A stretch of DNA of 64,000 nucleotides from Leishmania panamensis (GCF_000755165.1 NC_025869.1:474287-538286), one strand, 5' to 3'. Shown: positions 51,864 through 60,641, numbered from the stretch's first letter. Program-made: numbers and translations. Notes: generated from the sequence alone by a model not told the origin.

Positions 51864-52370
51864 GGGTCGGTGCTTCCGGGGGGCCCGCGGTGTGTGCGCG
51901 TGTGTGTGGAGAAGCCATGCAGCTCCCCCATCCCTGCCGATGCCGGGCCAGTTCTGGTGGTGACAGGGTCACGTGCCTGCGGCGCAGGGGGCCCAGAGCG
52001 CCTCGTCGCTACTGATGCCGGTGGCCATGTCCTGGGCGGCGTTGCGTCTGGGCGACCCACGGCAGTGCACACGCTTGTGCCACCCATGTGCCAGGCACGG
52101 CGTCGGCGTGGCCCGGGCGCGCCTCACCCGGCCCTCGCTGCCTGCTGGTGAGGAACCTGCGCCACCCCGAGGGATGCGCCGGGTGGGGGCCGGCGTGACG
52201 GTGGCGGCGGCGAGGCGGCCCGCGGGGCGGTGGGGGGGGCTTGGGGCAGAGGCCGTGCTGGGATGCCTGGGTCGGCGCACTGCTGCAACGTGTGTCAGCG
52301 GCTGCTTCGCCTCACGCGGTGGGTCTGTGATGGGCCGGCGTGGCGTGGCGTTTAACTGATGTGGCATAGC
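51864..52370 (+). mobile_element. SIDER-type sequence at the 3' end of the DIRE
   Basis: From GCGGTGTGTG onwards nearly identical to the SIDERs at 34.5 and 55.6 kb; the first ~45 bases of the Pr77 hallmark are missing or replaced. The end matches the GTTTAACTGATGTGGCATAG subtype. It is either the genuine 3' part of the DIRE or a 5'-truncated SIDER inserted beside it. Confidence 0.78.
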
Positions 52371-53154
52371 GCGGTGTGGGCGTGCTGGTATAGTAACGAA
52401 ACGGAGTCGATGTGTGCTGGGGTGCGAAACCGAGGTTTTCCAACGGCGAGGAAATAATTGATCAGAGTCTTAAGGGAGAAAGGGTGATGTGCGGCGGCAG
52501 GAGGATGAATTGTTATAGAGAGGCGGCAAAAGGGTCTTCAATTGCCGCCGTTCTGGCACAGGTGTCGGACAGCCCCTACTGGAAGTAGGAATATTTGGTG
52601 TTACTTGGTAACAGCCTGCTGTTCATTATTGCTGGCCTTGGATGGGTGAGGTGTGGTTATATAGGTGGTTCTTTGACTGTTATCCCTGTTTTAATTTTTT
52701 TTTTTGCTGGAAGGACTGGAGGTGAGGCTCGTTGAGAGTGGAACTGTCGGAGCGAAGCTAAGCTGTGTCAAGAGAAAGGGTGAAGCTGGCTAAGACGGGG
52801 AGTCTGCAGTGAGGTGTGTAGAAGGCAGTTAAGTGGTCTTGTGTCGTGCTACGTTCACGTTCTCTTATCTTTTCAGTGGCTTTTGGAGGATATTTGTGCG
52901 CTAAGAAGGAGATACTTGCTTTCGTTTCAGTTTTACCTGAACAGAATATGCGGTGTTAACTAGCGGTCGTTAAGAGGTGATGGTAAAACGACCAGTAAGG
53001 GTCCGACGAGGGTTGGATGCAGTGACTGGGGTGAACACAACCAGTATCATTCTAAGCGCATCAAGAGCACCACGATTATGTGTTTCTACACCGTTTGCTT
53101 GCGGAGCTGCAATATATAGTGTTGTAGCTTATGCTATCTGAAAAACATTCAACT
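52371..53154. other. Right part of the strand-switch region
   Basis: No gene or repeat seen. Markedly less GC-rich than the DIRE to its left, with a T run near 52689-52704. Upstream of the first plus-strand gene, so a candidate for initiation of the rightward polycistron. Confidence 0.5.
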
Positions 53155-53197
53155 ACTCCTACATTTTCTGTGTTCTCTCGTTGGTTTTGTCTATCAG
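53155..53197 (+). promoter_or_regulatory. Spliced-leader acceptor of the first plus-strand gene
   Basis: T/C-rich tract (CTCCTACATTTTCTGTGTTC and on) ending in CTATCAG; the AG at 53196-53197 is 19 bases before the ATG at 53217. It fixes that ATG as the start and excludes the in-frame upstream TTG at 53181. Confidence 0.6.
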
Positions 53198-53216
53198 TGT
53201 CGCTGACCGAAAAAAA

Positions 53217-53588
53217 ATGGGAAATCCTTACCAGTGTGAGCCAGAGGTGAAGTGGTACCACATCCTTTGGGACATGCGGAGCAAGGAGTTCCGGCAGTGG
53301 TATCTCACGAAAAAATACCGTGACATGCGGATCATGTACAAGTACGAGAGTCACATCTTGTACCAAAAGGCAGGAATGGGATTTCTAATGGCAGCCGTGT
53401 TTATGTCGGTTTTCAGCTCCGACCTGGCGGTGGCGGTGTTTCGGTGGCCAACGGAAGATCCCAATGAGCTCTTGAAGAGTCGGGTATGGCAAAAGTATCA
53501 CAACCTTGTGAACGAGCGCAAGGAGTATGCAGAGAAGCTTCTCCAAGACTCCAACTACGTTCAGAAAAAGAACAACTCCGGCGAGTAG
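53217..53588 (+). CDS. Small single-TM protein of unknown function
   Basis: 123 residues from MGNPYQCEPEVKWYHILWDM. A charged, aromatic-rich N-terminal part (RQWYLTKKYRDMRIMYKYES) precedes one membrane segment (GMGFLMAAVFMSVFSSDLAV, residues ~56-75) and then a charged tail (WPTEDPNELLKSRVWQKYHN ...). Size, single helix and many Tyr/Trp/Lys suggest a small subunit of a mitochondrial inner-membrane complex, but no family is recognised; this is inference. First gene of the plus-strand cluster, about 280 bases before coronin. Confidence 0.72.
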   Translation: MGNPYQCEPEVKWYHILWDMRSKEFRQWYLTKKYRDMRIMYKYESHILYQKAGMGFLMAAVFMSVFSSDLAVAVFRWPTEDPNELLKSRVWQKYHNLVNERKEYAEKLLQDSNYVQKKNNSGE

Positions 53589-53819
53589 CTTAATTTCACA
53601 CATTGTCAAAAGCAGTCGATTTCTCGCACGCATGGCACAAGCATTGCTTGGTCTCTTGAAAGCTAAACACCCTCAAAATATCGCAAATGTACCCAGTTAC
53701 TGCGCTCTCGGTCCTCTAAGGAAGGACAGAGGCGGGGTTGCGCTCTCCACACTCAGGATGGATACATTACAGCCTGGAAAACAACTGATGGGTCATGTTA
53801 TGGGCAAACTTTGGTACTT

Positions 53820-53864
53820 CCGCTTGACTCTTTCTTCTAGATTTCATTTTGCCTCTGATTCCAG
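53820..53864 (+). promoter_or_regulatory. Spliced-leader acceptor of the coronin gene
   Basis: Pyrimidine-rich tract (GCTTGACTCTTTCTTCTAG, then ATTTCATTTTGCCTCTG) with AG at 53839-53840 and 53863-53864, the second 6 bases before the ATG at 53870. Confidence 0.5.
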
Positions 53865-53869
53865 CAAAA

Positions 53870-55402
53870 ATGTCTGTCTCTAGGTTCCGTCACTCCACGG
53901 GGCATGTGGCAAAGCCTCAGCGGCAGCTTCTAAATGTGACATCGTCAACTGCTTTATGGGATGGTAGCAACACTATTTCATGCAACGATAAATTCGTTGC
54001 AGTCCCGTGGCAAACGCTTGGTGGAACTGCTGTTTTCAAGCATGATGTCTCTGGAAGACTTGCGCCAAACCCACCCATTGTACTTGGTCAAGAGGGTCCA
54101 ATCATCGACGTCAAGTTTGACCCCTTCGACAACCAAAAGCTCTTTACTGCCAGCGAAGATGGCAGCATCTTCGGCTGGGGTATTCCAACAGATGGACTGA
54201 AATCGAACATATCCTCTCCACTAGTGGAGCTGAAGGGACACCGCAAAAAGTGTGGCATAATGTCATTCCACCCCAGCGCAAAAGGTGTTTTAGCCTCGGC
54301 AGGTGTCGACAGCGTGATTAACGTGTGGGATGTGGAGAGAGGCATCGCTGTTACGACCATCAGTAATCTTTCTGACTACGCCACTGGACTAGAGTGGAAT
54401 CTACAGGGGTCTCTGTTTTGTACGACCTCTCGCGACAAAGTGCTTCGAACGATTGATCCTCGTAACTCCACAGTAGTGTCATCGGTGGAAAGCCACGCCA
54501 GTGCCCGCTCACAACGGTGCGTCTGGTGCAAGCGAAAGGACACAATAATAACACTCGGCTGCAACAAAAGTCAGCAGCGTCAAATAAAGCTGTGGGATAC
54601 GCGAAAGTTGGAAAAGGCCTACTCAGTCGTCGACCTCGACCAGTCGAGCGCTACATTTATACCAGTGTACGATGAGGATATAAATCTACTAATCCTCGGC
54701 AGCAAGGGCGAGAGCAACGTGAAGTGTTTTGAGCTGATGGATGAAGGCCTCACATTCAGCTACGAGATGAGCTCGCACGATCCTATGAAGGGTCTGTGCA
54801 TAATGCCGAAGTGGTCCCTAGACGTGAGGAAATGTGAATTTGACCGTCTGTACCAGCTGACATATCACAGTCTTTTGACCATCGAGATGCTGCTTCCTAG
54901 GAAACAATCTTGCATAGAGTTCCAAAGGGATGTGTTCCCTTCCACATTTGCAGACCACTCTGCAATCTCGGCCGATGAGTTCTTCAGGGGTACTAACGCT
55001 ACTCCCCGTGAGTACGACTTGTCTGACTTATTTAATGGTCTGTCGCCGCGCCTGCTGGGAGAAAGCAAGTCTTCCTTTCAGAAGACTCCTGTGGCGGCGC
55101 AAGCAGCAAAACCACCAATGAAGGAGCCAAAGGAGGAGACCGTCACGAGGAGCGAACACTGCGCTGTCTCCACCCCAGCGCAACACGAGGGTGATGCGTC
55201 CCCAACCAACGACAGGACAACAACCCACGTGGATCCGTGGGGCCACATGGAGCAGGAGGAGAATTTCCATCGAAAGAAGCGCTTCCAAGAGCTACTGGAA
55301 AAAGTTCGAACTTGCCACCAGGAGATTGAAACTCTTCGAAAAGCACTTCAAGAAAAAGAGTCACAAATGTTGAAAGTGTTAGAGGACATCCAGTCAATGT
55401 AA
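53870..55402 (+). CDS. Coronin (actin-binding WD40 protein)
   Basis: 510 residues. It opens MSVSRFRHSTGHVAKP, the coronin N-terminal signature (S-x-F-R-x-S-K-F-R-H). WD40 repeats follow, e.g. GPIIDVKFDPFDNQKLFTAS-EDGSIFGWGIP (residues ~80-112) and FHPSAKGVLASAGVDSVINV-WD (~140-163), forming a seven-bladed propeller to about residue 310, then the coronin C-terminal extension with KGLCIMPKWSLDVRKCEFDR (~305-325). A variable Ser/Pro/Thr linker leads to a C-terminal coiled coil (RKKRFQELLEKVRTCHQEIE, ~465-510), the oligomerisation part. Coronins bind F-actin and steer Arp2/3 and cofilin; Leishmania coronin has been linked to actin filaments and cell division. A SIDER occupies its 3' UTR in sense orientation, so the mRNA may be short-lived or stage-regulated. 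Confidence 0.92.
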   Translation: MSVSRFRHSTGHVAKPQRQLLNVTSSTALWDGSNTISCNDKFVAVPWQTLGGTAVFKHDVSGRLAPNPPIVLGQEGPIIDVKFDPFDNQKLFTASEDGSIFGWGIPTDGLKSNISSPLVELKGHRKKCGIMSFHPSAKGVLASAGVDSVINVWDVERGIAVTTISNLSDYATGLEWNLQGSLFCTTSRDKVLRTIDPRNSTVVSSVESHASARSQRCVWCKRKDTIITLGCNKSQQRQIKLWDTRKLEKAYSVVDLDQSSATFIPVYDEDINLLILGSKGESNVKCFELMDEGLTFSYEMSSHDPMKGLCIMPKWSLDVRKCEFDRLYQLTYHSLLTIEMLLPRKQSCIEFQRDVFPSTFADHSAISADEFFRGTNATPREYDLSDLFNGLSPRLLGESKSSFQKTPVAAQAAKPPMKEPKEETVTRSEHCAVSTPAQHEGDASPTNDRTTTHVDPWGHMEQEENFHRKKRFQELLEKVRTCHQEIETLRKALQEKESQMLKVLEDIQSM

Positions 55403-55565
55403 TGCGGTGCTCCGCTTGTTTTGTAGACGGGTCAGAAGTGACCCACATAGTCTCTACTCTGTCTCCGTCAGTCAATCTGATGTGATTTTGCCGGAGGAAA
55501 AAAGGAAAGGTAGGTTACACAACTCCCATATACTGTTGTGCACTTATTTTCTCACTGTGTGCCCT

Positions 55566-56125
55566 TCCTGATGCCGGGGCAGACCTCTGCGTGGTACCAG
55601 GGTCCAGTCCCCGCGGTGTGTGTGTGTGTGTGTGTGGAGAAGCCATGCAGCTCCTCCATCCCTGCCGATGCCGGGCCAGTTCTGGTGGTGACAGGGTCAC
55701 GTGCCTGCGGCGCAGGGGGCCCAGAGCGCCTCGTCGCTACTGATGCCGGTGGCCATGTCCTGGGCGGCGTTGCGTCTGGGCGACCCACGGCAGTGCACAC
55801 GCTTGTGCCACCCATGTGCCAGGCACGGCGTCGGCGTGGCCCGGGCGCGCCTCACCCGGCCCTCGCTGCCTGCTGGTGAGGAGCCTGCGCCACCCCGAGG
55901 GATGCGCCGGGTGGGGACCGGCATGACGGTGGCGGCGGCGAGGCGACCTGCGGAGCGGTGGGCAGGGCTTGGGGCAGAGGCCGTGCTGGGATGCCTGGGT
56001 CGGCGCACTGCTGCAACGCGTGTCAGCGGCTGCTTCGCCTCACGCGGTGGGTCTGTGATGGGCCGGCGTGGCGTGGCGTTTAACTGGTACTGTGACAAAC
56101 AATAGGCAAAGTGATGAAAAAGAGA
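55566..56125 (+). mobile_element. SIDER-type retroposon, full length, in the coronin 3' UTR
   Basis: Starts TCCTGATGCCGGGGCAGACC and goes on TCTGCGTGGTACCAGGGTCC (Pr77-type hallmark), contains a GT run at 55617-55635, and ends GTTTAACTGGTACTGTGACA followed by an A-rich tail to about 56130. It is sense to the plus-strand genes, beginning about 160 bases after the coronin stop. This is the usual placement for SIDERs reported to destabilise mRNA or repress translation in Leishmania. Confidence 0.85.
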
Positions 56126-56239
56126 AAAAGAAGCATTAGTTTTCATACGCTTTTAATGAGCCTGTTAGTAGGAGGCTAAAGGAGACTCGATCTGTAGGGC
56201 TTGCCGGTGTCTGCGTACGCTTTCTATCAATGGCTCTAT

Positions 56240-56308
56240 TCCTGTTTTCCCATCTTTTTTTTTCCCATCGATGCGTCACGTTAACCCGAGGCGCTCTACA
56301 CTATTCAG
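56240..56308 (+). promoter_or_regulatory. Spliced-leader acceptor region of the uS9m gene
   Basis: Pyrimidine tract TTCCTGTTTTCCCATCTTTT (continuing in T and C) at 56240-56267 with the next suitable AG in CTATTCAG at about 56307-56308, some 37 bases before the ATG at 56345. Confidence 0.5.
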
Positions 56309-56344
56309 CTTTCCAAAGCTTTTCTGTCGGTATGTTTAAGGAAG

Positions 56345-57670
56345 ATGAAGCAGCTCTTGAGCCCCAAGACAGCTCGACACGCACGCCTTTTTCGGCTCGC
56401 AAATAGCCTAGCGAGTCAGAAGGGAGTGCCTCAAAGCGATGGTGAGAGGCTTTCATGGGTGAACTCCCACGTAAAGCGAACTCAAGATATGGAGCTTTCG
56501 AGGGCGGAGGAAGCGTTGCGCGAACGGATGATGCCTTTAGAAGTAGGTGATAATGCAGTCATTACCAACAACCAGGCAACACACGGTAATCTTTTTCACT
56601 TTCGGGAGTATCCGATGTATCCTGGAGAGTATGTTCCTGCTGGACACAACACCCTTTCGTCACTGAAGGACGAGCTGCGAAGTGACTTGACCGCGCAATC
56701 TCTTAAGGAGGCTTGGATGCGCGTAAGCGGAGGAATGTACTTCAAATCAATTGATGACTACTACGCCTCTGTAGATGGGTTAGATGAGGAGCAACTGGGT
56801 GAGATCGTGTCAGCATTACTCCCAGATTTGCGCAAGTATGAGTCGCAGGCGCTGGTGACCAAGGTTCTCGAGTCACTCAGCAAGCCTGCCGACTCCCCCT
56901 CGCGTCAACTGAGCAGGACGATCACTGCCGATGCAGTTGGCCTAGATAACGCACCTGGTCACTACACAAACTTCCTCGAGTGGATGGGCCGAATGACAGA
57001 AACAAAGGCATTCAAAACAGAGCATGCTCTTTTCGAGTTCACCCGGAGGAAGTTCAATCGCGATGACGTGCGCGTAATGTTTGAAAACTACAACCTGATG
57101 AGCAAGGCCACTCTCGAGGCCGACAGCTCCGATAGCTACAGTCACTTTTACACTGTACTTAACGACTTTTCGCGCAAGGTAGCCGGCGAAGATACACGAC
57201 ATCAGATAGGTGTGCGTATCGACCCAGCCGAGGTCGATCCCGAAACAGGTATTGCAGTTGGCCATGGTCGCGCAGATGGGCAGAAGTACATGTTCACAGC
57301 CCTGATTCGGGAGAACCGTGATCACAACGGTTCCATCACTCTTCTCGGAAAGTCACTCTCTGTTGCATTCGATGATAAGTCCTGGCTGATGGAAATGGTG
57401 CTGATGCCATTCGACGAGGCAAGACTGGACTTCCACGACTTTGATGTGAGCATCATTTCTGAAGGCAAGGCGATGCCTTCTTTAGCGAATGAGATCGCCG
57501 CTTTTGCTTGCAGGATGGCGGTGGCAAACGCCATAACGAAGCTTCTTCCGCTAGCACGTATTCCTTTGAAGAAGTCTGGCTTGCTTTCTGTGGATCGTCG
57601 AAGGGAGCCAGGCCAGTTCCCAGGTTTCGTGGACGGAAAGAAGAACAAGAGGAAGTTTGCGAAGCGTTAA
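56345..57670 (+). CDS. Mitochondrial small-subunit ribosomal protein uS9m
   Basis: 441 residues. The C-terminal ~130 carry the S9 fold: HGRADGQKYMFTALIRENRD, then ITLLGKSLSVAF, LDFHDFDVSIISEGKA and an Ala-rich helix (ANEIAAFACRMAVANAITKL). The end is diagnostic: LKKSGLLSVDRRREPGQFPG...KRKFAKR, against the S9 consensus L-K-x-x-G-L-L-T-x-D-x-R-x-x-E-x-K-x-x-G-x-x-x-A-R-x-x-x-Q-F-S-K-R. The N-terminal ~300 residues are a mitochondrial extension, beginning with a basic, Ser/Ala-rich stretch (MKQLLSPKTARHARLFRLAN) that fits a presequence. Trypanosomatid mitoribosomal proteins are commonly enlarged in this way. It would act in kinetoplast-mitochondrial translation. Confidence 0.82.
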   Translation: MKQLLSPKTARHARLFRLANSLASQKGVPQSDGERLSWVNSHVKRTQDMELSRAEEALRERMMPLEVGDNAVITNNQATHGNLFHFREYPMYPGEYVPAGHNTLSSLKDELRSDLTAQSLKEAWMRVSGGMYFKSIDDYYASVDGLDEEQLGEIVSALLPDLRKYESQALVTKVLESLSKPADSPSRQLSRTITADAVGLDNAPGHYTNFLEWMGRMTETKAFKTEHALFEFTRRKFNRDDVRVMFENYNLMSKATLEADSSDSYSHFYTVLNDFSRKVAGEDTRHQIGVRIDPAEVDPETGIAVGHGRADGQKYMFTALIRENRDHNGSITLLGKSLSVAFDDKSWLMEMVLMPFDEARLDFHDFDVSIISEGKAMPSLANEIAAFACRMAVANAITKLLPLARIPLKKSGLLSVDRRREPGQFPGFVDGKKNKRKFAKR

Positions 57671-58073
57671 GACATTGTGAGCGTCTTTTTAGTTGTAATC
57701 CCAGCATAGACAAGCGCAAAGTAAGGAGACAATCGATAGAGACGGGTGCTTTACGCTACACCCTGCTACCTCTCGTTCCGACGCAGCCGAGAGGTCCTTG
57801 AGGGCGGCGTATTCACACTGTTCCAGACACTCGACGGTGCTGGTGGCCCGGTGCACCATTGCGCGTCAAATACTATACATCCTCTGTCTTCGCCTTCTCT
57901 CCCACCTGATTCATCTTCTCTCCTCTCTTCTTTCTGTGCACCGCCGTCATGTATTGCTGCCGCCACCACGCCTTGTGTGGAGACACGGAAGCGGAAGAGG
58001 CTGCCGCGCGTGCCATAGAAACTCGTTGCCACATCCAAGGTGTGGGTGTCTGCGCGAACATCAGAGCAGCGCC
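57671..58073 (+). promoter_or_regulatory. Spacer with spliced-leader acceptor tract for the TMEM234-like gene
   Basis: 400-base intercistronic region. A long pyrimidine tract (about 57888-57935, CTTCGCCTTCTCTCCCACCT and on) precedes the ATG at 58074 by about 140 bases. In-frame codons upstream of that ATG give Arg/His/Leu-rich sequence unlike the protein, so they are taken as leader. Confidence 0.45.
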
Positions 58074-58439
58074 ATGATCCTTCTCATGCTGCTGGCTGCG
58101 CTGCTGTGGGGCGTGACGAACCCACTGCTGAAGCACTACAGCCGCGGGATGCCGAGCCGCGGGTCTGCGAAGGATGACACCCTTTTTCTTCTGCGGAGAC
58201 CAAAGTACCTGGTGACACAGGCTGTGAACCTAAGCGGCTCCGTCGTGTTCTTTTACTCGCTGCGCGAGGTGGACGTGTCGGTTGGCTCGATTGTAGTGAA
58301 CTCACTTGCATTCGTGATCACTGTGCTGATGAGTGTGTTTGTTCTGCGCGAGGGCCTGTTGTGCCCGCGGACTGCTACGGGGTGCCTTCTGGTGATGGTG
58401 GGAACTGCTCTGTGCACTTACTCGTCTGGCGCGAGCTGA
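58074..58439 (+). CDS. TMEM234-like four-helix membrane protein (UPF0546/DMT-related)
   Basis: 121 residues. MILLMLLAALLWGVTNPLLK matches the TMEM234 start (A-A-L-W-G-x-T-x-P-L-L-K-R). Further: YLVTQAVNLSGSVVFFYSLR (family: L-x-N-Q-x-G-S-x-x-Y-Y), VDVSVGSIVVNSLAFVITVL (family: L-x-x-A-V-P-x-x-N-S-L-A-x-x-F-T) and TGCLLVMVGTALCTYSS. Four hydrophobic helices with short loops, related to half of a drug/metabolite transporter unit. The function of the family is not settled. Length is close to that of the animal and plant proteins. Confidence 0.82.
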   Translation: MILLMLLAALLWGVTNPLLKHYSRGMPSRGSAKDDTLFLLRRPKYLVTQAVNLSGSVVFFYSLREVDVSVGSIVVNSLAFVITVLMSVFVLREGLLCPRTATGCLLVMVGTALCTYSSGAS

Positions 58440-59054
58440 GGGCGCGCTGTGCTTGGGTTTCCCGTGTGTCGGCGGGACCGCCTATGCGCTTGTACGCATG
58501 TTTTGCAAATGTGTGCATGGACGGTGGAAGCAGAAGCGACTGGTAAGCGTCGCCGGTGTGAGGATGTGCGTGCGCCTTCGTACTATACAATGTGTGGCGT
58601 TTTGGCCTTGCAACAAACAGCCCTGGGTTCATTCTTCTGTGAGCCACGCGGTATTGCGCGCGCTTTATTGGCCCCTGCTGTCGCTCTCTCCCTTTCTCGG
58701 CATCCCGGTGCGCATCGTAAGCAGCAAGGCAGGCAAAGGGCGCCAGGGTGATGTGCCTCTCTGTTGCCCTCCCGTCCCGTGTGGGTGCGCGGCGCGATGT
58801 ATCCAAGCATGCCCCTCTCGGCAGACGATGCATACATGCTTCTCCACTTCTGCTTTCTCGCTCTCTTTCTCATTCTCTCCTATTCTCTTGCTTGCGTTCA
58901 CACCCCATTCCCTCTCTCTACCTGCTCACGTTTGCCGTCCGTCCGACACACACCCCGTGAAGAGGGGCGAAACCCCGGCCGTATGCTCTTCTCCAGGGCT
59001 TTTTGTTTTCGGGACTCTGCATTCACTCCCACGATTTTCCCTGTAGGTACCACA
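58440..59054 (+). other. Spacer with spliced-leader acceptor tract for the acid phosphatase gene
   Basis: No gene seen. A CT-rich tract at about 58848-58900 (CTTCTGCTTTCTCGCTCTCT and on) is the likely trans-splicing signal for the ATG at 59055. Codons in frame upstream of that ATG do not look coding. Confidence 0.5.
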
Positions 59055-60641
59055 ATGCAGCTGGTGCTGGTGCTGCTGTTGCTACTACTGTGCATGTCGG
59101 AATTTGTTACCGCTGCACTGGACATGAAGCTCGTGATGGTTCAGCTGCTGCACCGGCACGGCGCTCGCACGGCTGAGCCGAGCTACAACAAGACTCAGAT
59201 CTGCGACAGCACTCCATGCGGGTACCTCACGTGGCCTGGGATTGAGATGCTTGGCAAGACGGGCGCGTTCCTGCGGAGCCGCTACAACACAGACGCCTCT
59301 GTTGTGTCTGAGCCCATGTTTCCGTCAGAGGACTACGACTTGGATGTCGCATACAGCCGGTCCACCGATGTGCCGCGGACGCTGCAGAGCGCCGAGTCGT
59401 TCCTGCGCGGCTTCTTTCCGAACTTGACGTCCCTGTACCCCGCCATTCACACAGTGCCAGAGGAAGACGACTACCTTCTGTACACGAACTACGTACCGCA
59501 ATTCCAGTTTTATTGGAGCCTGGATATGGCGGGTGTGCGGGCTGTTTGCAACCCGGTTGTAGATTGGAACTTTCCTGACTTTCACACGCTGACGGCGATG
59601 GCTCAAGAGGTGCACAGTGAGGGGTACTGCAGCAATTTTACACGGCGCACTGATTGCGCCTTTGTGCTGTTTGATATTGCCGTCGCTAAGAAGCCCATCG
59701 GAGAGCTGGACAATTATCCGCTGTTGAAGGCCAACCTGAACGGACTGAGTCAGGTGGCTCGCGAACACTTTGCGAGGCAGTATGTGTACAACCGCAGCGA
59801 CATCCGATGCTTTCAGCAAGGGAGCTCTGGGCAGCCAATTCTGCAAGAATTCGTGAAGAACATCGGGGAGGCAATGGCGGGCTCCAGCAGGTACAAGCTG
59901 TATCACTACAGCGCGCATGACACAACGCTGAGCCGGATTGCATGCTCGCTGCAGGACACGGCCGACGATGGGCTACTGCCTCCCTTTGCGCAGACGCTCG
60001 TCCTGGAGCTGATGCAAAACCTGTCAGATTCGTCGTACCACGTGCGTGTGCTGCGCGGGCACCCCGCACAGAATCCTGCATCTGGCTTCGAGTTTGCGTG
60101 GGAACCAGACTGGCAGCTGAAGTGCATGGACGCGTCTGGGCAGCTGTACAACGCGAGTAGCAACAGGTGCTCCGTGACTGACTTCACGCGATTTGTGCAG
60201 TGGAGTGCTGCTCCGGTGACGTCGATGGGGTACTGCTACCTTGACGAGAAGTATCGGCAACTGCGCAACTGTCCGGAAGGCGGGATCGAGGCTGGTGAAG
60301 CGTGGCAGACGCTGTCCAGCGGATGCAAGTACTACCGGAAGCGGTGCCCGTCGTACTCGTGCGACGCCGGGTACATGCTCAACAGCGTGTCGTTGCAGTG
60401 CGTGTGTGTTGCTCTCTCGTGCCGCTCGACGTTCAGAACTGCTGTGCCAGAGTTGCCGGATGGCAGTACTGACGGCGCGGCGAACGCCGCACCTGCCAAG
60501 ACCACCGAGTTGAGTGCCGGCGGCACGGCTGCCATAGGAATGGGAACATTCTGCATTGGTGTTCTTCTCGGTGCTGTCGTCACCGCTGCGGTGCTTCTCT
60601 CGAAAAAGCATCGCAAGAGCACCCCCCCCTCCGAGGTTTGA
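59055..60641 (+). CDS. Membrane-bound histidine acid phosphatase
   Basis: 528 residues, type I membrane protein. A signal peptide (MQLVLVLLLLLLCMSEFVTA) is followed by the histidine-phosphatase motif LLHRHGARTAEP at about residues 31-42 (R-H-G-x-R, nucleophile His) and the second active-site motif SAHDTTLSRI at about 286 (H-D). Several Cys and N-glycosylation sites (e.g. NLT, NFT, NRS, NLS) fit a secreted fold. A C-terminal membrane helix (AAIGMGTFCIGVLLGAVVTA, ~492-512) and a short basic tail (KKHRKS) complete it. This is the architecture of the Leishmania membrane-bound acid phosphatase, found in the endosomal/flagellar-pocket membrane system and related to the secreted acid phosphatases but lacking their Ser/Thr-rich phosphoglycosylated region. 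The start is set at the signal peptide. Confidence 0.9.
   Translation: MQLVLVLLLLLLCMSEFVTAALDMKLVMVQLLHRHGARTAEPSYNKTQICDSTPCGYLTWPGIEMLGKTGAFLRSRYNTDASVVSEPMFPSEDYDLDVAYSRSTDVPRTLQSAESFLRGFFPNLTSLYPAIHTVPEEDDYLLYTNYVPQFQFYWSLDMAGVRAVCNPVVDWNFPDFHTLTAMAQEVHSEGYCSNFTRRTDCAFVLFDIAVAKKPIGELDNYPLLKANLNGLSQVAREHFARQYVYNRSDIRCFQQGSSGQPILQEFVKNIGEAMAGSSRYKLYHYSAHDTTLSRIACSLQDTADDGLLPPFAQTLVLELMQNLSDSSYHVRVLRGHPAQNPASGFEFAWEPDWQLKCMDASGQLYNASSNRCSVTDFTRFVQWSAAPVTSMGYCYLDEKYRQLRNCPEGGIEAGEAWQTLSSGCKYYRKRCPSYSCDAGYMLNSVSLQCVCVALSCRSTFRTAVPELPDGSTDGAANAAPAKTTELSAGGTAAIGMGTFCIGVLLGAVVTAAVLLSKKHRKSTPPSEV

Larger units (their letters stand above)
45600..52370 (+). mobile_element. Degenerate ingi/L1Tc-related non-LTR retrotransposon (DIRE)
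   Basis: Plus-strand remnants in order: an APE-type endonuclease C-terminal half (about 46400-46600) where the expected S-D-H is read as DSKHKF at ~46576; a linker (AQNAARPLGKATPEEHKASF; ADEQAADAQSAYYANPNNHT) to ~47000; reverse transcriptase at ~47440-48400 with AAGPDGIPNEAQ, PKPGKP...RPISPTSCVSKLM, TVVDFRKPFDSMD and the active-site block at 48235-48255 reading stop-A-D-D-L-A-I where Y-A-D-D is expected. Many frameshifts and stops lie between. GC content is very high with long C and G homopolymers. The 3' end appears to be the SIDER-like sequence at 51864-52370. The 5' limit is not determined; I found no intact Pr77 there. Confidence 0.7.
45190..53216. promoter_or_regulatory. Divergent strand-switch region (probable bidirectional Pol II start region)
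   Basis: All genes to the left are read leftwards and all to the right rightwards, so transcription must start in this 8-kb interval in both directions. In trypanosomatids such divergent regions are known Pol II initiation zones marked by acetylated histone H3. No defined core promoter is expected or seen. Most of the interval is occupied by the decayed retrotransposon described below. Confidence 0.75.

Noticed and set aside
53181..53216. Twelve-residue upstream extension of the small TM protein
   Set aside because: It would begin at TTG and lies across the pyrimidine tract and AG acceptor.
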